Positions 43,903-52,962 of a stretch of 62,803 nucleotides of DNA are shown here, one piece after another; within the stretch, counting starts at the first letter, position 1; each line of letters starts with the position of its first letter. The stretch comes from Muribaculaceae bacterium (GTDB lineage: Bacteria; Bacteroidota; Bacteroidia; Bacteroidales; Muribaculaceae). The translations under genes and the position numbers were made by a program. Below the pieces are notes generated by a model. The model was not told the origin of the DNA and searched no databases. It saw nothing but the letters and a program-made list of their open reading frames with translations. The stretch lies in assembly GCA_017557625.1 (NCBI GenBank), contig JAFYYG010000022.1:1-62803 (forward strand), in the 5' to 3' direction.

Positions 43903-44475
43903 ATGAACAAGAAAGAGCTAAGGAAGGCCATTAAAGCCAAAGTAGCCCAACTTACTCTCGAGGAGAAGGCCCTTGAGGCGAGCTGTGTGTTCAGCCACAT
44001 CGAGAAAAGTGACATCTTCAAAAACAGCAAAAATATAATGCTTTTTGCCTCGTTGCCCGATGAAATTCCCACCCACGCAACTATTGAGCAATGGGCAAAA
44101 AACAAGAACATATATTTGCCACGAGTCAATGGAGAAAACCTTGACATCATCAAATATAAGCCTGGCACACTGCACAAAGGCAGCTACAACATTATGGAAC
44201 CAGAAGGCAACGACATAGTGGAGCCTGAAGTTCTAGATCTGATAATCGTTCCAGGAGTAGCATTTGATAGCCTAGGCAACCGACTAGGGCGCGGAAAGGG
44301 GTTCTACGACAGGTTCCTGTCTCAGACTCATGCCGTGACCATCGCAGTGTGCTTCAACTGCCAACTCGTTGTCCATATCCCCACCGAGCCCCACGACATG
44401 CAAACACAATTTGTTGTTACAAAATCATTTAATACCCTACCCTTAAACCATGACTTTAATAAACAAAGACACTAA
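43903..44475 (+). CDS. 5-formyltetrahydrofolate cyclo-ligase
   Basis: 190 residues from the ATG at 43903. The enzyme turns 5-formyl-THF into 5,10-methenyl-THF with ATP. The start MNKKELRKAIKAKVAQL and the signature IVPGVAFDSLGNRLGRGKGFYDRFL are typical of the family. It follows ctpA by 61 bp and overlaps the next gene by 26 bp in another frame, so it is cotranscribed with the DUF542/LuxR pair. The usual gene name is fau/ygfA, which I do not assign since Bacteroidota naming varies. Confidence 0.93.
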   Translation: MNKKELRKAIKAKVAQLTLEEKALEASCVFSHIEKSDIFKNSKNIMLFASLPDEIPTHATIEQWAKNKNIYLPRVNGENLDIIKYKPGTLHKGSYNIMEPEGNDIVEPEVLDLIIVPGVAFDSLGNRLGRGKGFYDRFLSQTHAVTIAVCFNCQLVVHIPTEPHDMQTQFVVTKSFNTLPLNHDFNKQRH

Positions 44476-45139
44476 GCTTTGCGATATTATCTTGCAAGAG
44501 CCATCAACTATAACTGTTCTCGACAGGTTTGGCATCTCACTTGGTGTGGGCGACGCTCGAATCAGTGATGCCTGCCATGAGCATGACATCGATGTGAATT
44601 TCTTCACTACGATTCTTAACACCTACATTGAAGAGAACTATTTTCCTCAAACTGCCCTGCTAGCATTCAGCGCCTCAAAAATCATCGAATATCTTGCTAA
44701 GACCAACGAGTATTACGAGAAGAACGTGATACCAAACATTGAACGCCATTTCGCATTCCTCATTAATAAGACTCCATCTCAAAACAGCAACTTAGTGCTT
44801 ATGCAACAATTTTTTGCCGAGGTGAAGACTGAACTGCTGCAACGCATTGATGATGACCGCAATAAATGGTTCCCAACCATTGCTCTTAACGAAATGAAGA
44901 ATATAGGCAAGATGCCATATCCAGTGAAGGACACCGAAGATTTCAACGACCCTATAGAGGAGAAAATCGACGACCTCATAAATATGCTTATTATGCACCT
45001 CAAGGGTGAATATGACCACAACTTAGGATATGCTGTCATCACCGCCATTTTCTCGCTCAAGAAGGACATCAAGCAGAACAACCGTATACGTAACCGCATC
45101 CTCATGCCTATCTCACAAGCGCTTAGCTGCAAACTATGA
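44450..45139 (+). CDS. DUF542/hemerythrin-like protein paired with a LuxR regulator
   Basis: 229 residues. The first 60 (LCDIILQEPSTITVLDRFGISLGVGDARISDACHEHDID) resemble the DUF542 domain of RIC/YtfE iron-sulfur repair proteins, but the Cys-Cys pair is replaced (GISLGVG), as in a Bacteroidales-specific subgroup. The rest is helical with a hemerythrin-like arrangement (ERHFAFLINK, LIMHLKGEYDHNLGYAV), so a di-iron site that senses oxygen or NO is possible but not proven. It overlaps the LuxR gene by 4 bp (ATGA). The tight pairing suggests sensor and regulator. Confidence 0.75.
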   Translation: MTLINKDTKLCDIILQEPSTITVLDRFGISLGVGDARISDACHEHDIDVNFFTTILNTYIEENYFPQTALLAFSASKIIEYLAKTNEYYEKNVIPNIERHFAFLINKTPSQNSNLVLMQQFFAEVKTELLQRIDDDRNKWFPTIALNEMKNIGKMPYPVKDTEDFNDPIEEKIDDLINMLIMHLKGEYDHNLGYAVITAIFSLKKDIKQNNRIRNRILMPISQALSCKL

Positions 45140-45675
45140 GCGACTTCAACGTTATCATATTGACGCACGATACCCTCAATGCCATTGGACTGAGAAGCAT
45201 CTTTGAGAACTCGTTTGGCATCAGTGCCTATATTGCTGATGAACATTATATTGACACTTTCAACACTACAAAAGAGCCGCATCTGTTCTTTGTTGATTCC
45301 TTATCTCTCGTCGCCAATCTTGGGTTCTTCTTGCCACGTAGGGCAAAGACCGTGCTGCTCACTAATGACCACACTCCTAGCGACGACTTTAGGACCCTGT
45401 GCGTAAACGATAACGAAAGCGATATAATCAACATCATCAACACATTTTTCACAATAGGGAATGAAGTAGAGAAAAATACCACAAACTCCCTTTCACAACG
45501 CGAGATAGAAGTGCTGAGACTAATCGCAGCAGGCAAAATCAACAAAGAGATAGCTCAAGAGCTCAACATCAGCATCAACACAGTACTCTCCCACCGCAAA
45601 AATCTAACCTCAAAACTCGTCATTAAAAGCATCTCAGGACTAACCTTTTATGCCATGATGAACGGGATAGTATGA
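45136..45675 (+). CDS. LuxR-type transcriptional regulator
   Basis: 179 residues. The N-terminal about 110 residues have a receiver-like alternation (NVIILTHDTLNAIGLRSIFE, HLFFVDSLSL) but lack the acidic pocket and phosphorylatable Asp of a true receiver in the usual place. The C-terminal GerE/LuxR HTH is clear: LSQREIEVLRLIAAGKINKE and TVLSHRKNLTSKL. It is coupled to the hemerythrin-like gene upstream and probably responds to its state. A terminator follows at 45767. Confidence 0.88.
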   Translation: MSDFNVIILTHDTLNAIGLRSIFENSFGISAYIADEHYIDTFNTTKEPHLFFVDSLSLVANLGFFLPRRAKTVLLTNDHTPSDDFRTLCVNDNESDIINIINTFFTIGNEVEKNTTNSLSQREIEVLRLIAAGKINKEIAQELNISINTVLSHRKNLTSKLVIKSISGLTFYAMMNGIV

Positions 45676-45766
45676 CACACTTTTGAAACAAGCCACGATT
45701 CTTACCTAATATCACTAAAGTACTGTTCTACAAATAGCTTTAGTGGTCTAATGACCGATTTATGTT

Positions 45767-45803
45767 AAAAACCTGCCCAGCTGTGAAAAGCGAGGCAGGT
45801 TTT
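45767..45803. terminator. Bidirectional rho-independent terminator between LuxR gene and glgP
   Basis: AAAACCTGCC (45767-45776 region) pairs with GGCAGGTTTT (45794-45803). T-runs lie on both strands, suiting the convergent genes at 45675 and 45864. AATCGGTCATTAG (minus strand of 45748-45760) lies just before it. Confidence 0.8.
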
Positions 45804-45863
45804 AATATAGTAGTGATTATTTCAGGAAGAATCTTTCCTAATTTCTAATTTCTTGAAATGAAC

Positions 45864-48419
45864 TTAGAACCACTTCACAAAGGCGAAGTCTTGGCGGTGT
45901 GGAAGGTTCTTGTTCCAGGGATATGCACGGAACGAGAGACGGAAGATGCCAGTGTCCTTGATGCGGTCGTTGAGTTTGTAAGTAAGTACGTCTCCATCTT
46001 CATCAACCACTTTCATCGGCAGAGTGCTGTGGAACTTGGTCACACCGTCAACATCTTGATGAACGACGAGTTCCAATCCCACGCTGCGTCCGAGACCAGC
46101 GGTGTTGAGTTTCACTGTTGCCTCAACCTTGCCGTCATTGATAGAGATGTCGTAGAAGCTTTCGCTAAGCTGCATATCCTCTACTGCTACATTGTCCCAC
46201 TTCTCAGCAACATGCTCTTTCCAAGCCACGATTTCACGCACAAGGGCATAGTCGTTGGCACGCAGTTTCTTGCTGCGAGCGGCCTCCTTGGTGTAGAAGC
46301 GGTCGATGTAGTCCTTCATCATGCGCGACATGGTATAGTTGGGAGCAATCTGCGAGATAGAGTTCTTGATGTACTGAATCCACTCGGGTGAATATCCCTT
46401 GCTGTTCTTGGCAAAGTAGAGAGGAATAATCTCGTTCTCAAGCATTGAATAGATAGTAGCGGCATCGAGTTTGTCCTGCATCGATTGGTCGGTGTAGGTG
46501 CGGTGTGAAGTCAATGCCCATCCTGCACGCTCACGATAGCCCTCATACCACCATCCGTCGAGTACCGAGAAGTTGAGCAGACCATTCATTTCGGCCTTCT
46601 CGCCACTGGTACCTGAAGCCTCAAGAGGACGGGTTGGAGTGTTGAGCCAGATGTCAACGCCTGTGATAAGGCGCTTCGACACTGTCATGTCATAGTTCTC
46701 AAGGAAGATAATCTTGCCCAAGAACTCTGGCATCTTAGAAATCTCCACAATACGCTTAATCAGATCCTTACCTGCACCATCAGCAGGGTGAGCCTTGCCT
46801 GCGAAGATAAACTGAACTGGGAACTTCTCGTTATTGACAATGCGCGAGAGGCGATCAAGATCGGTAAACAGCAGATGCGCACGTTTGTAGGTGGCAAAAC
46901 GACGAGCGAAGCCGATGAGCAACGCATTAGGATTGATTTTATCTACAATCGACATGATGCGTGTTGGATCACCCTGATTTTTGAGCCAAGTGGTGCGGAA
47001 GTCGCGTCTCACGAAGTTGATGAACTTGTTCTTAAGCTGCATGCGCAAGTCCCAAATTTCCTCATCGGGAACGTTCTGGATAGGTGCCCAGGTCGCCAAG
47101 TCTTCTTGCTTGTTGAGGTAATCGGCACCAAACACCTTAGCGTAGTACTCTTTCCACTCCGATGCAGCCCAGGTGGGCATGTGCACGCCATTTGTGACGT
47201 AACCCACGTGCGACTCCTCAGGAGCATAGCCCTTCCACACGCCCGAGAACATCTTCTTCGACACCTCTCCGTGGAGCCAGCTTACACCGTTGCTCTCCTG
47301 AGTGGTGTTGAGAGCGAAGACGCTCATTGAGAACTTCTCCTGAGTGTCGGGATTTTCGCGGCCCATGTTCATCAGGTCGTTCCAAGTGATGCCGAGTTTG
47401 GCAGGGAACTCGCCCATATAGCGGCCAAAGAGACCTTCGTCAAAGTAGTCGTGACCAGCGGGAACTGGAGTGTGCACAGTGTAGAGCGACGATGCGCGCA
47501 CTACCTCAAGAGCCTCGTTGAAGGTCAAACCATCTTCTTGAACATAGTCAACCAGACGTTGCAGGTTGAGCAATGCTGCATGACCCTCGTTGCAGTGGTA
47601 GATCTGTGCCTTAATGCCAAGTTTCTTGAGCATGAGAATACCACCAATGCCGAGCATATACTCCTGCTTGATACGGTTCTCCCAGTCGCCACCATAAAGC
47701 TGGTGAGTGATAGAGCGGTCAAAATCGCTGTTCTTGTCGAGGTCTGTATCGAGCAAGTAGAGGTTCATGCGTCCCACGTTAACCTTCCAGATATTGGCAT
47801 AAACAACACGTCCTGGGTAAGGCACCTCGAGAATCATCTGCTGACCATCCTTGTCGATAACTGGCTCAATGGGCAGGTGGTTGAAATTCTGAGGCTCGTA
47901 GTTGGCAATCTGCTGACCATCCATCGAAAGAGTCTGGGTGAAATAGCCATAGCGATAAAGGAAACCAACGGCGGTCATGTCAATGCGACGGTCGCTTGCC
48001 TCCTTGATGTAGTCACCAGCGAGGATGCCGAGACCACCAGAGTAAATCTTCAGGGCGTTGCACAGACCATACTCCATGCTGAAATAAGCCACCGAAGGGA
48101 ACTCAGTGCGCACTGGCTGATCCATATACTCCTTGAAATGAGCATATATATTGTCAATCTTTGCCACCAACTCAGCGTCATTACTAAGTTCCTCAAGCTT
48201 AGAGGCTGACATCTTGTTAAGCATCATCACTGGGTTCTCACCCGATGCACGCCAAATATCGCGATCGAGATGATGGAACATCGACTTAGCCTCGCTGTTC
48301 CACACCCACCACAGGTTCTTAGAAAGCTCGTCAAGCTTCTGCAGATTGGCGGGCAGTTCACTTTTCACTGTAAGATTTCTCCACACGGGAGAATTAGAGT
48401 TACTAACTTTAATTTTCAT
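45864..48419 (-). CDS. glgP: Glycogen/alpha-glucan phosphorylase (GT35)
   Basis: 851 residues from the ATG at 48417-48419 (a TTG nine bases further up is possible). It releases glucose 1-phosphate from glycogen or maltodextrin. [20 protein letters not shown] and [11 protein letters not shown] mark the alpha-glucan phosphorylase family of the shorter bacterial type; [14 protein letters not shown] is the region of the PLP-binding lysine. A C-terminal beta domain ([33 protein letters not shown]) extends beyond the core. It lies 27 bp after glgA in the same direction: synthesis and breakdown enzymes of glycogen in one operon. Confidence 0.95.
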   Translation of the reverse strand: MKIKVSNSNSPVWRNLTVKSELPANLQKLDELSKNLWWVWNSEAKSMFHHLDRDIWRASGENPVMMLNKMSASKLEELSNDAELVAKIDNIYAHFKEYMDQPVRTEFPSVAYFSMEYGLCNALKIYSGGLGILAGDYIKEASDRRIDMTAVGFLYRYGYFTQTLSMDGQQIANYEPQNFNHLPIEPVIDKDGQQMILEVPYPGRVVYANIWKVNVGRMNLYLLDTDLDKNSDFDRSITHQLYGGDWENRIKQEYMLGIGGILMLKKLGIKAQIYHCNEGHAALLNLQRLVDYVQEDGLTFNEALEVVRASSLYTVHTPVPAGHDYFDEGLFGRYMGEFPAKLGITWNDLMNMGRENPDTQEKFSMSVFALNTTQESNGVSWLHGEVSKKMFSGVWKGYAPEESHVGYVTNGVHMPTWAASEWKEYYAKVFGADYLNKQEDLATWAPIQNVPDEEIWDLRMQLKNKFINFVRRDFRTTWLKNQGDPTRIMSIVDKINPNALLIGFARRFATYKRAHLLFTDLDRLSRIVNNEKFPVQFIFAGKAHPADGAGKDLIKRIVEISKMPEFLGKIIFLENYDMTVSKRLITGVDIWLNTPTRPLEASGTSGEKAEMNGLLNFSVLDGWWYEGYRERAGWALTSHRTYTDQSMQDKLDAATIYSMLENEIIPLYFAKNSKGYSPEWIQYIKNSISQIAPNYTMSRMMKDYIDRFYTKEAARSKKLRANDYALVREIVAWKEHVAEKWDNVAVEDMQLSESFYDISINDGKVEATVKLNTAGLGRSVGLELVVHQDVDGVTKFHSTLPMKVVDEDGDVLTYKLNDRIKDTGIFRLSFRAYPWNKNLPHRQDFAFVKWF

Positions 48420-48446
48420 ATATAACAATTTGAGTTTATTTCCATA

Positions 48447-50111
48447 TTATTTGTTAGCCGAGCGATCCTTAGCAATCTTAAGAGCTGAATCGTAGGCAGC
48501 AGTATAGTATTTCATAAAATGTTCCCAAGTGGCTTGCTTAGAGGTAGCACGCGCAGCACTACGCAACTTGTCGCGCTGCTTAACGGTCATTTCGCTCACC
48601 TCTACCACGCTCTCCACTATCTCGGCAAGAGCCTCATCATAGTTGGAGTCGGTGCGATGAATCACCTTTACGCCAGTCTTCAACGGATTATCGCCACAGT
48701 TTTTCTCCACCCATTGTCCAAAGCCGGCAAGGTTGGTAGTAATTGTAGGTACACCCATTGCTAGGCTCTCGAGAGGGGTATATCCCCAGGGTTCGTAATA
48801 GGATGGGAATATCGATAAGTCAAAGCCTGTGAGCAAGTCATAGTAAGGCATGTCAAAGACACCGTCATCGCCATTGAGATAGGAAGGCACATAGATTACC
48901 TTCACGTCATCTTCGGGCTGGTTTCTGAAGCCCAAGTAGTTCATTTTGCCATAGATGGCATCGCCGTCCTCGTTGTGGATGGTGTGTGTGATGATGGGGT
49001 TGAACAGTCCCACCGCCTTTTGACGATTGAGAGCATCACGCAGGTCATGGCGTGCCTCATCGGTCCAGCCAGGCACAAGCACAAAGGCTACAATCTTGCG
49101 GCTCAGCGTGCCATCCTCGCTGTGACGCAGCACATTCATTGTGTCGAGAAAGAGGTCGATGCCCTTGTTGCGCATCTCGCAGCGGCCACTGGTTGCAACG
49201 AGCAAACAATCGTTGCCAAGCTCCTCGCCGCTGAGCGCACTTGCCACGGCAAGCAGTCGCTGACGTGCAGTCTTGCGTGTAGCGGTATATTTCGCACCTT
49301 TAGGCACATAGTTCTGCTCAAAGGCATTGGGAGTGACTACCGGCCTGCGCTCAAGCAACTGCTCACATTCGCGGGCTGTGACATCGCTCACGGTGGTGAA
49401 CACGTCGGCCTCGTGAGCAGCACTTTTTTCGAGCGAATGCTTCGACTCCATATTTAGCTCCTGTGCCATCTGGTCTCCATTGTAGCCTGTCATGTAGTCG
49501 TAGAGAGGCTTGCCGTTGCCACAGATGCTGCGGCCAATGCTCGTGGCATGAGTGGTGAACACTGTAGCAACTTGAGGCAAACGCGACTTCACATATAGCA
49601 GCCCCATTCCGGTGGTCCACTCATCGAAGTGCGCCACTACCCTCATTCCACATTGTGCATTATGCATTGTGCATTGTGCATTCTTATACCCCACGATGCT
49701 CTCAATCACCAAAGCTGCGCCATAGGAAAAGATGCACGACTCATCGTAGTCGCCGTAGGCATGAAGCGAATCCACGCCAAACCTGCGCCACATCTCGGCA
49801 AAAAGTTCATTCTTGTAAACATAGAGCGAGTTATAGCCCACTAGAACACAGGTCGGGTTACCCGGAACGTTCCACTTTCCTGTCCTGACGGTCATGCCAA
49901 CAGGCAATTTCGCTTGCTGTTTCCACTGATCAAGTTCAGTAGCAGATTCAGTAAAGAAAGGATTGTCATCGCCCATTGCAAGATCGGGACCAATGAATAT
50001 AACTTCCTTATATATAGATTGCAAGGTTTTGGCCTTAGTTGACAGCACCGCATAGATACCGCCCACTTTGTTGCAAACCTCCCAGCTTGTTTCGAACAAT
50101 AAATCTATCAT
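48447..50111 (-). CDS. Glycogen synthase, GT3 type, with an in-frame repeat insertion
   Basis: 554 residues. The start LLFETSWEVCNKVGGIYAVL and the C-terminal FPSYYEPWGYTPLESLAMG are signatures of the eukaryotic-like GT3 glycogen synthases found in Bacteroidales; the product elongates glycogen using a sugar nucleotide. Residues 143-157 (KNAQCTMHNAQCGMR) are odd: they are encoded by a short tandem of TGCATTGTGCAT-type units (49651-49683) otherwise known as an intergenic repeat. The frame stays open, and the insert falls in a loop before VVAHFDEWTTG, a conserved helix in the family. So the gene is probably functional. It is divergent from typA and upstream of glgP. Confidence 0.92.
   Translation of the reverse strand: MIDLLFETSWEVCNKVGGIYAVLSTKAKTLQSIYKEVIFIGPDLAMGDDNPFFTESATELDQWKQQAKLPVGMTVRTGKWNVPGNPTCVLVGYNSLYVYKNELFAEMWRRFGVDSLHAYGDYDESCIFSYGAALVIESIVGYKNAQCTMHNAQCGMRVVAHFDEWTTGMGLLYVKSRLPQVATVFTTHATSIGRSICGNGKPLYDYMTGYNGDQMAQELNMESKHSLEKSAAHEADVFTTVSDVTARECEQLLERRPVVTPNAFEQNYVPKGAKYTATRKTARQRLLAVASALSGEELGNDCLLVATSGRCEMRNKGIDLFLDTMNVLRHSEDGTLSRKIVAFVLVPGWTDEARHDLRDALNRQKAVGLFNPIITHTIHNEDGDAIYGKMNYLGFRNQPEDDVKVIYVPSYLNGDDGVFDMPYYDLLTGFDLSIFPSYYEPWGYTPLESLAMGVPTITTNLAGFGQWVEKNCGDNPLKTGVKVIHRTDSNYDEALAEIVESVVEVSEMTVKQRDKLRSAARATSKQATWEHFMKYYTAAYDSALKIAKDRSANK
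49651..49683. repeat. Short tandem repeat inside glycogen synthase gene
   Basis: CATTGTGCAT, TATGCATTGTGCAT and TGTGCATTC form imperfect tandem units of about 7-14 bp. On the coding strand they give NAQCTMHNAQC. Length is a multiple of three, so the frame is kept. Confidence 0.7.
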
Positions 50112-50149
50112 AGTTGTTTTGTAGAAGTCACTTTACTCTTTTAAAACTG

Positions 50150-50157
50150 CAAAATTA
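50150..50157 (-). promoter_or_regulatory. Predicted -7 element of glgA-glgP
   Basis: CAAAATTA reads TAATTTTG on the minus strand, 39 bp before the ATG at 50111. Confidence 0.55.
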
Positions 50158-50318
50158 CAAAAAATCTGCAAGTACACATAATATTATTAAGAAACATCGG
50201 TATCACATTTTATGCAAACCTTTTACAAAGAATAAACCACTACCCCATTTTTCAGTCTAAAAAGAGTGTTCTACCACTTTTTCTTGTCAAAAGATGTAGC
50301 TTTTTTGCAGGAATTGCG

Positions 50319-50326
50319 TAACTTTG
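50319..50326 (+). promoter_or_regulatory. Predicted -7 element of typA
   Basis: TAACTTTG, 24 bp before the ATG at 50350. Separated by about 160 bp from the divergent glgA promoter; the gap is AT-rich without further features. Confidence 0.6.
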
Positions 50327-50349
50327 CATTTTGATAAACAAAGATTCCT

Positions 50350-52167
50350 ATGCAAAACATTAGAAATGTAGCCATTATTGCTCACGTTGACCACGGCAAG
50401 ACAACTCTTGTCGATAAGATGCTTGCTGCCGGAAACCTGTTCCGCGACAATCAGGTGGTAGGAACGCAAATCCTTGACAGTAACGACCTTGAGCGTGAGC
50501 GTGGCATTACCATTCTTTCTAAAAACGTATCAATAACCTACAAAGATTACAAAATAAATATCATTGATACCCCGGGACATAGCGACTTCGGCGGAGAGGT
50601 GGAGCGTGTGCTTAACATGGCGGACGGCTGCCTGCTGCTAGTTGACGCTTTTGAGGGGCCAATGCCACAAACGCGTTTTGTGCTGCAAAAGGCTATCCAG
50701 ATAGGCCTCAAGCCCATCGTGGTCATCAACAAGGTTGACAAACCCAACTGCCGCCCCGACGAGGTGCAGGAGGCTGTCTTCGACTTGATGTTCAACCTCG
50801 ATGCCACCGAGGACCAACTAGATTTCCCCACCATCTACGGCTCGGCAAAAAACGGGTGGATGAGTGACGACTGGCGCAATCCTACCGACAATATCACCGC
50901 TGTTCTTGATGCAATCATTGAGCATATCCCAGCCCCAAAGGTGGTGGAAGGCGACCCGCAGATGCTCATCACCTCGCTTGACTACAACACCTACGTGGGA
51001 CGAATCGCCGTGGGACGAATCCATCGTGGCGAGCTGCGCGACGGCATGGACGTGGGACTGTGCAAGAAAGACGGCACAGTGGCACGCCAACGCATCAAGG
51101 AGCTGAGGGTATTTGAAGGCATGGGGCAAAAACATGTCGAGAGCGCACAATGTGGCGACATCTGCGCCATTATAGGTCTTGAAGACTTTGAGATTGGCGA
51201 CACCGTGACTTGTCTTGACAATCCCGAACCCCTACCCCGTATCGCTATCGACGAGCCCACCATGTCGATGCTCTTCACCATCAACGATTCGCCGTTCTTT
51301 GGCAAGGAGGGTAAATATGTCACCTCGCGCCACATCCACGACCGCCTTATGCACGAACTAGACAAAAACCTCGCGCTGCGAGTGGAGAAAAGCGAGAATG
51401 AGGACGCTTGGATAGTATATGGACGTGGCGTATTGCACTTGAGCGTGCTGATCGAGGAGATGCGCCGCGAGGGTTACGAACTTCAAGTGGGTCAGCCACA
51501 AGTCATTATCAAGGAACTTGACGGCGTGAAGTGCGAGCCCATTGAGACTCTAACAATCAATGTGCCCGAGGAATATTCCAGCAGGATGATTGATATGGTG
51601 ACACGACGCAAGGGCGAGATGACCTCAATGGAGACACAGAACGACCGCATCCACATGGAGTTCAAGATTCCGTCAAGAGGAATCATCGGTCTGCGCACCA
51701 ACGTGCTCACCGCTAGTGCCGGCGAGGCTATCATGGCACACCGCTTCTCATGCTACGAGCCATGGAAAGGAGAAATAGTGAGACGCGTCAACGGCTCCAT
51801 CATCGCTATGGAAGGCGGCACAGCATTCGCCTACAGCATTGACAAACTGCAAGACCGCGGTCGCTTCTTCATCTTCCCGCAAGAGGAAGTCTATGCCGGA
51901 CAAGTCGTGGGCGAGCACACCAAAGAAAAAGACCTTGTGGTTAATGTAACTAAGAACAAGAAACTCACCAATATGCGCGCCAGTGGTGCCGACGACAAGA
52001 CGCGCATCATCCCACCCATTGTCTTCAGTCTTGAAGAAGCGCTTGAATATATCAAGGCCGATGAATATGTAGAAATCACACCAGGTCACCTGCGCATGCG
52101 CAAAATCATCCTCGACGAGATAGAACGCAAGCATCAGGCCAAGCTACGAGGAGAGACTGAAGAGTAG
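50350..52167 (+). CDS. typA: Translational GTPase TypA/BipA
   Basis: 605 residues, the standard length. The G domain shows [15 protein letters not shown] (G1), the switch [19 protein letters not shown] (G3) and [10 protein letters not shown] (G4). EF-G-like domains II, III and V follow, then the TypA-specific C-terminal domain ([32 protein letters not shown]). It binds the ribosome and helps assembly of the large subunit and growth under stress. Monocistronic. The ATG at 50350 gives [15 protein letters not shown]. Confidence 0.97.
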   Translation: MQNIRNVAIIAHVDHGKTTLVDKMLAAGNLFRDNQVVGTQILDSNDLERERGITILSKNVSITYKDYKINIIDTPGHSDFGGEVERVLNMADGCLLLVDAFEGPMPQTRFVLQKAIQIGLKPIVVINKVDKPNCRPDEVQEAVFDLMFNLDATEDQLDFPTIYGSAKNGWMSDDWRNPTDNITAVLDAIIEHIPAPKVVEGDPQMLITSLDYNTYVGRIAVGRIHRGELRDGMDVGLCKKDGTVARQRIKELRVFEGMGQKHVESAQCGDICAIIGLEDFEIGDTVTCLDNPEPLPRIAIDEPTMSMLFTINDSPFFGKEGKYVTSRHIHDRLMHELDKNLALRVEKSENEDAWIVYGRGVLHLSVLIEEMRREGYELQVGQPQVIIKELDGVKCEPIETLTINVPEEYSSRMIDMVTRRKGEMTSMETQNDRIHMEFKIPSRGIIGLRTNVLTASAGEAIMAHRFSCYEPWKGEIVRRVNGSIIAMEGGTAFAYSIDKLQDRGRFFIFPQEEVYAGQVVGEHTKEKDLVVNVTKNKKLTNMRASGADDKTRIIPPIVFSLEEALEYIKADEYVEITPGHLRMRKIILDEIERKHQAKLRGETEE

Positions 52168-52274
52168 AGTGGAGAGTATAGAGTGGAGAGTGAAAAGTAA
52201 CACATGTTCTGTATATTGCGTTGTCAACGCAACACACCAAACAACTAAAAACTTATAACTAAAAACTTATAACT
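52167..52274 (+). repeat. Simple repeats between typA and the Sel1 gene
   Basis: AGAGTGGAGAGTAT and AGAGTGGAGAGTGA in tandem (52167-52193), the palindrome TTGCGTTG-t-CAACGCAA (52216-52232) and a 14-bp unit AACTAAAAACTTAT repeated twice (52243-52270) plus a partial copy. Such runs are typical intergenic micro-repeats; no gene lies here. Confidence 0.6.
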
Positions 52275-52296
52275 AACAACTAATAACTTTACAATT

Positions 52297-52884
52297 ATGA
52301 AAAATTTAAAGAGATTTTTTGGCATTATGACTCTCATTGCCATAATTGCCACAGTTGCAGCCCCACAAGCGGAGGCAAAAAAGAAAAAACGTGACACCAA
52401 GAAAGAGGAAATTGAAAAGTTGCTTAACTTGGGAAACGATTGCTATCTGAAAGAAGACTTTGAGCAGGCAGTAAAATATTTTGAAGAAGTCCACAAGAAA
52501 GGCGATTTGCGCGGCACCAACAACCTCGCAATGTGCTATTACGGAGGAGAAGGTGTTGCACAAGACTACAACATGGCTTTTAAACTGTATGAGAAAGCAG
52601 CAAAGAAGGGATATGTTGATTCTCAAGTATCATTGGGAACAATGTACATGAATGGGCAAGGCTGCAAGAAGGATTACAAGAAAGCCATCAAGTGGCTGGA
52701 AAAAGCCGCCAAACAAAAAGACGACACTGCAGCAGCATCCGATGCCATGTATCTCATTGGTTCTTGCTACTTTTATGGAGGAAACGGCATCAAGAAAGAC
52801 CTCAAGAAAGCAAAAGAATGGATCTCTAAATCAGCCGCCCTCGGCAATCAGTTAGCAAAAGACAATCTGGATAAAATCCAATAA
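52297..52884 (+). CDS. Secreted Sel1-repeat protein
   Basis: 195 residues with a signal peptide (residues 1-27, ending PQAEA), a Lys-rich linker (KKKKRDTKKEEIEK) and then four Sel1/TPR-like repeats: LGNDCYLKEDFEQAVKYFEE, NLAMCYYGGEGVAQDYNMAF, SLGTMYMNGQGCKKDYKKAI, LIGSCYFYGGNGIKKDLKKA. Such proteins act as interaction scaffolds; a periplasmic location is likely. The repeats resemble those on the kinase at 496, so the two could bind the same class of partner, which is inference. Followed by a bidirectional terminator. Confidence 0.85.
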   Translation: MKNLKRFFGIMTLIAIIATVAAPQAEAKKKKRDTKKEEIEKLLNLGNDCYLKEDFEQAVKYFEEVHKKGDLRGTNNLAMCYYGGEGVAQDYNMAFKLYEKAAKKGYVDSQVSLGTMYMNGQGCKKDYKKAIKWLEKAAKQKDDTAAASDAMYLIGSCYFYGGNGIKKDLKKAKEWISKSAALGNQLAKDNLDKIQ

Positions 52885-52907
52885 CAGCACAATATTCCTC
52901 AACACAT

Positions 52908-52941
52908 AAAAATAACTCGACATCATTGCCGAGTTATTTTT
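52908..52941. terminator. Bidirectional terminator between Sel1 gene and tnaA
   Basis: AAAAATAACTCG (52908-52919) and CGAGTTATTTTT (52930-52941) form a perfect 12-bp stem with a 10-nt loop and A/T tails on both sides, placed between two convergent genes. Confidence 0.9.
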
Positions 52942-52962
52942 ATATTATTGACTCTAAAGTAA

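Noticed and set aside
45858-46391. Long plus-strand frames opposite glgP, glgA and tnaA
   Set aside because: They are antisense shadows of strongly conserved enzymes and show no signal of their own.
49651-49683. CRISPR-like array in the glgA repeat
   Set aside because: Units are 7-14 bp without spacers and lie inside a coding frame; no CRISPR array was seen anywhere in the window.
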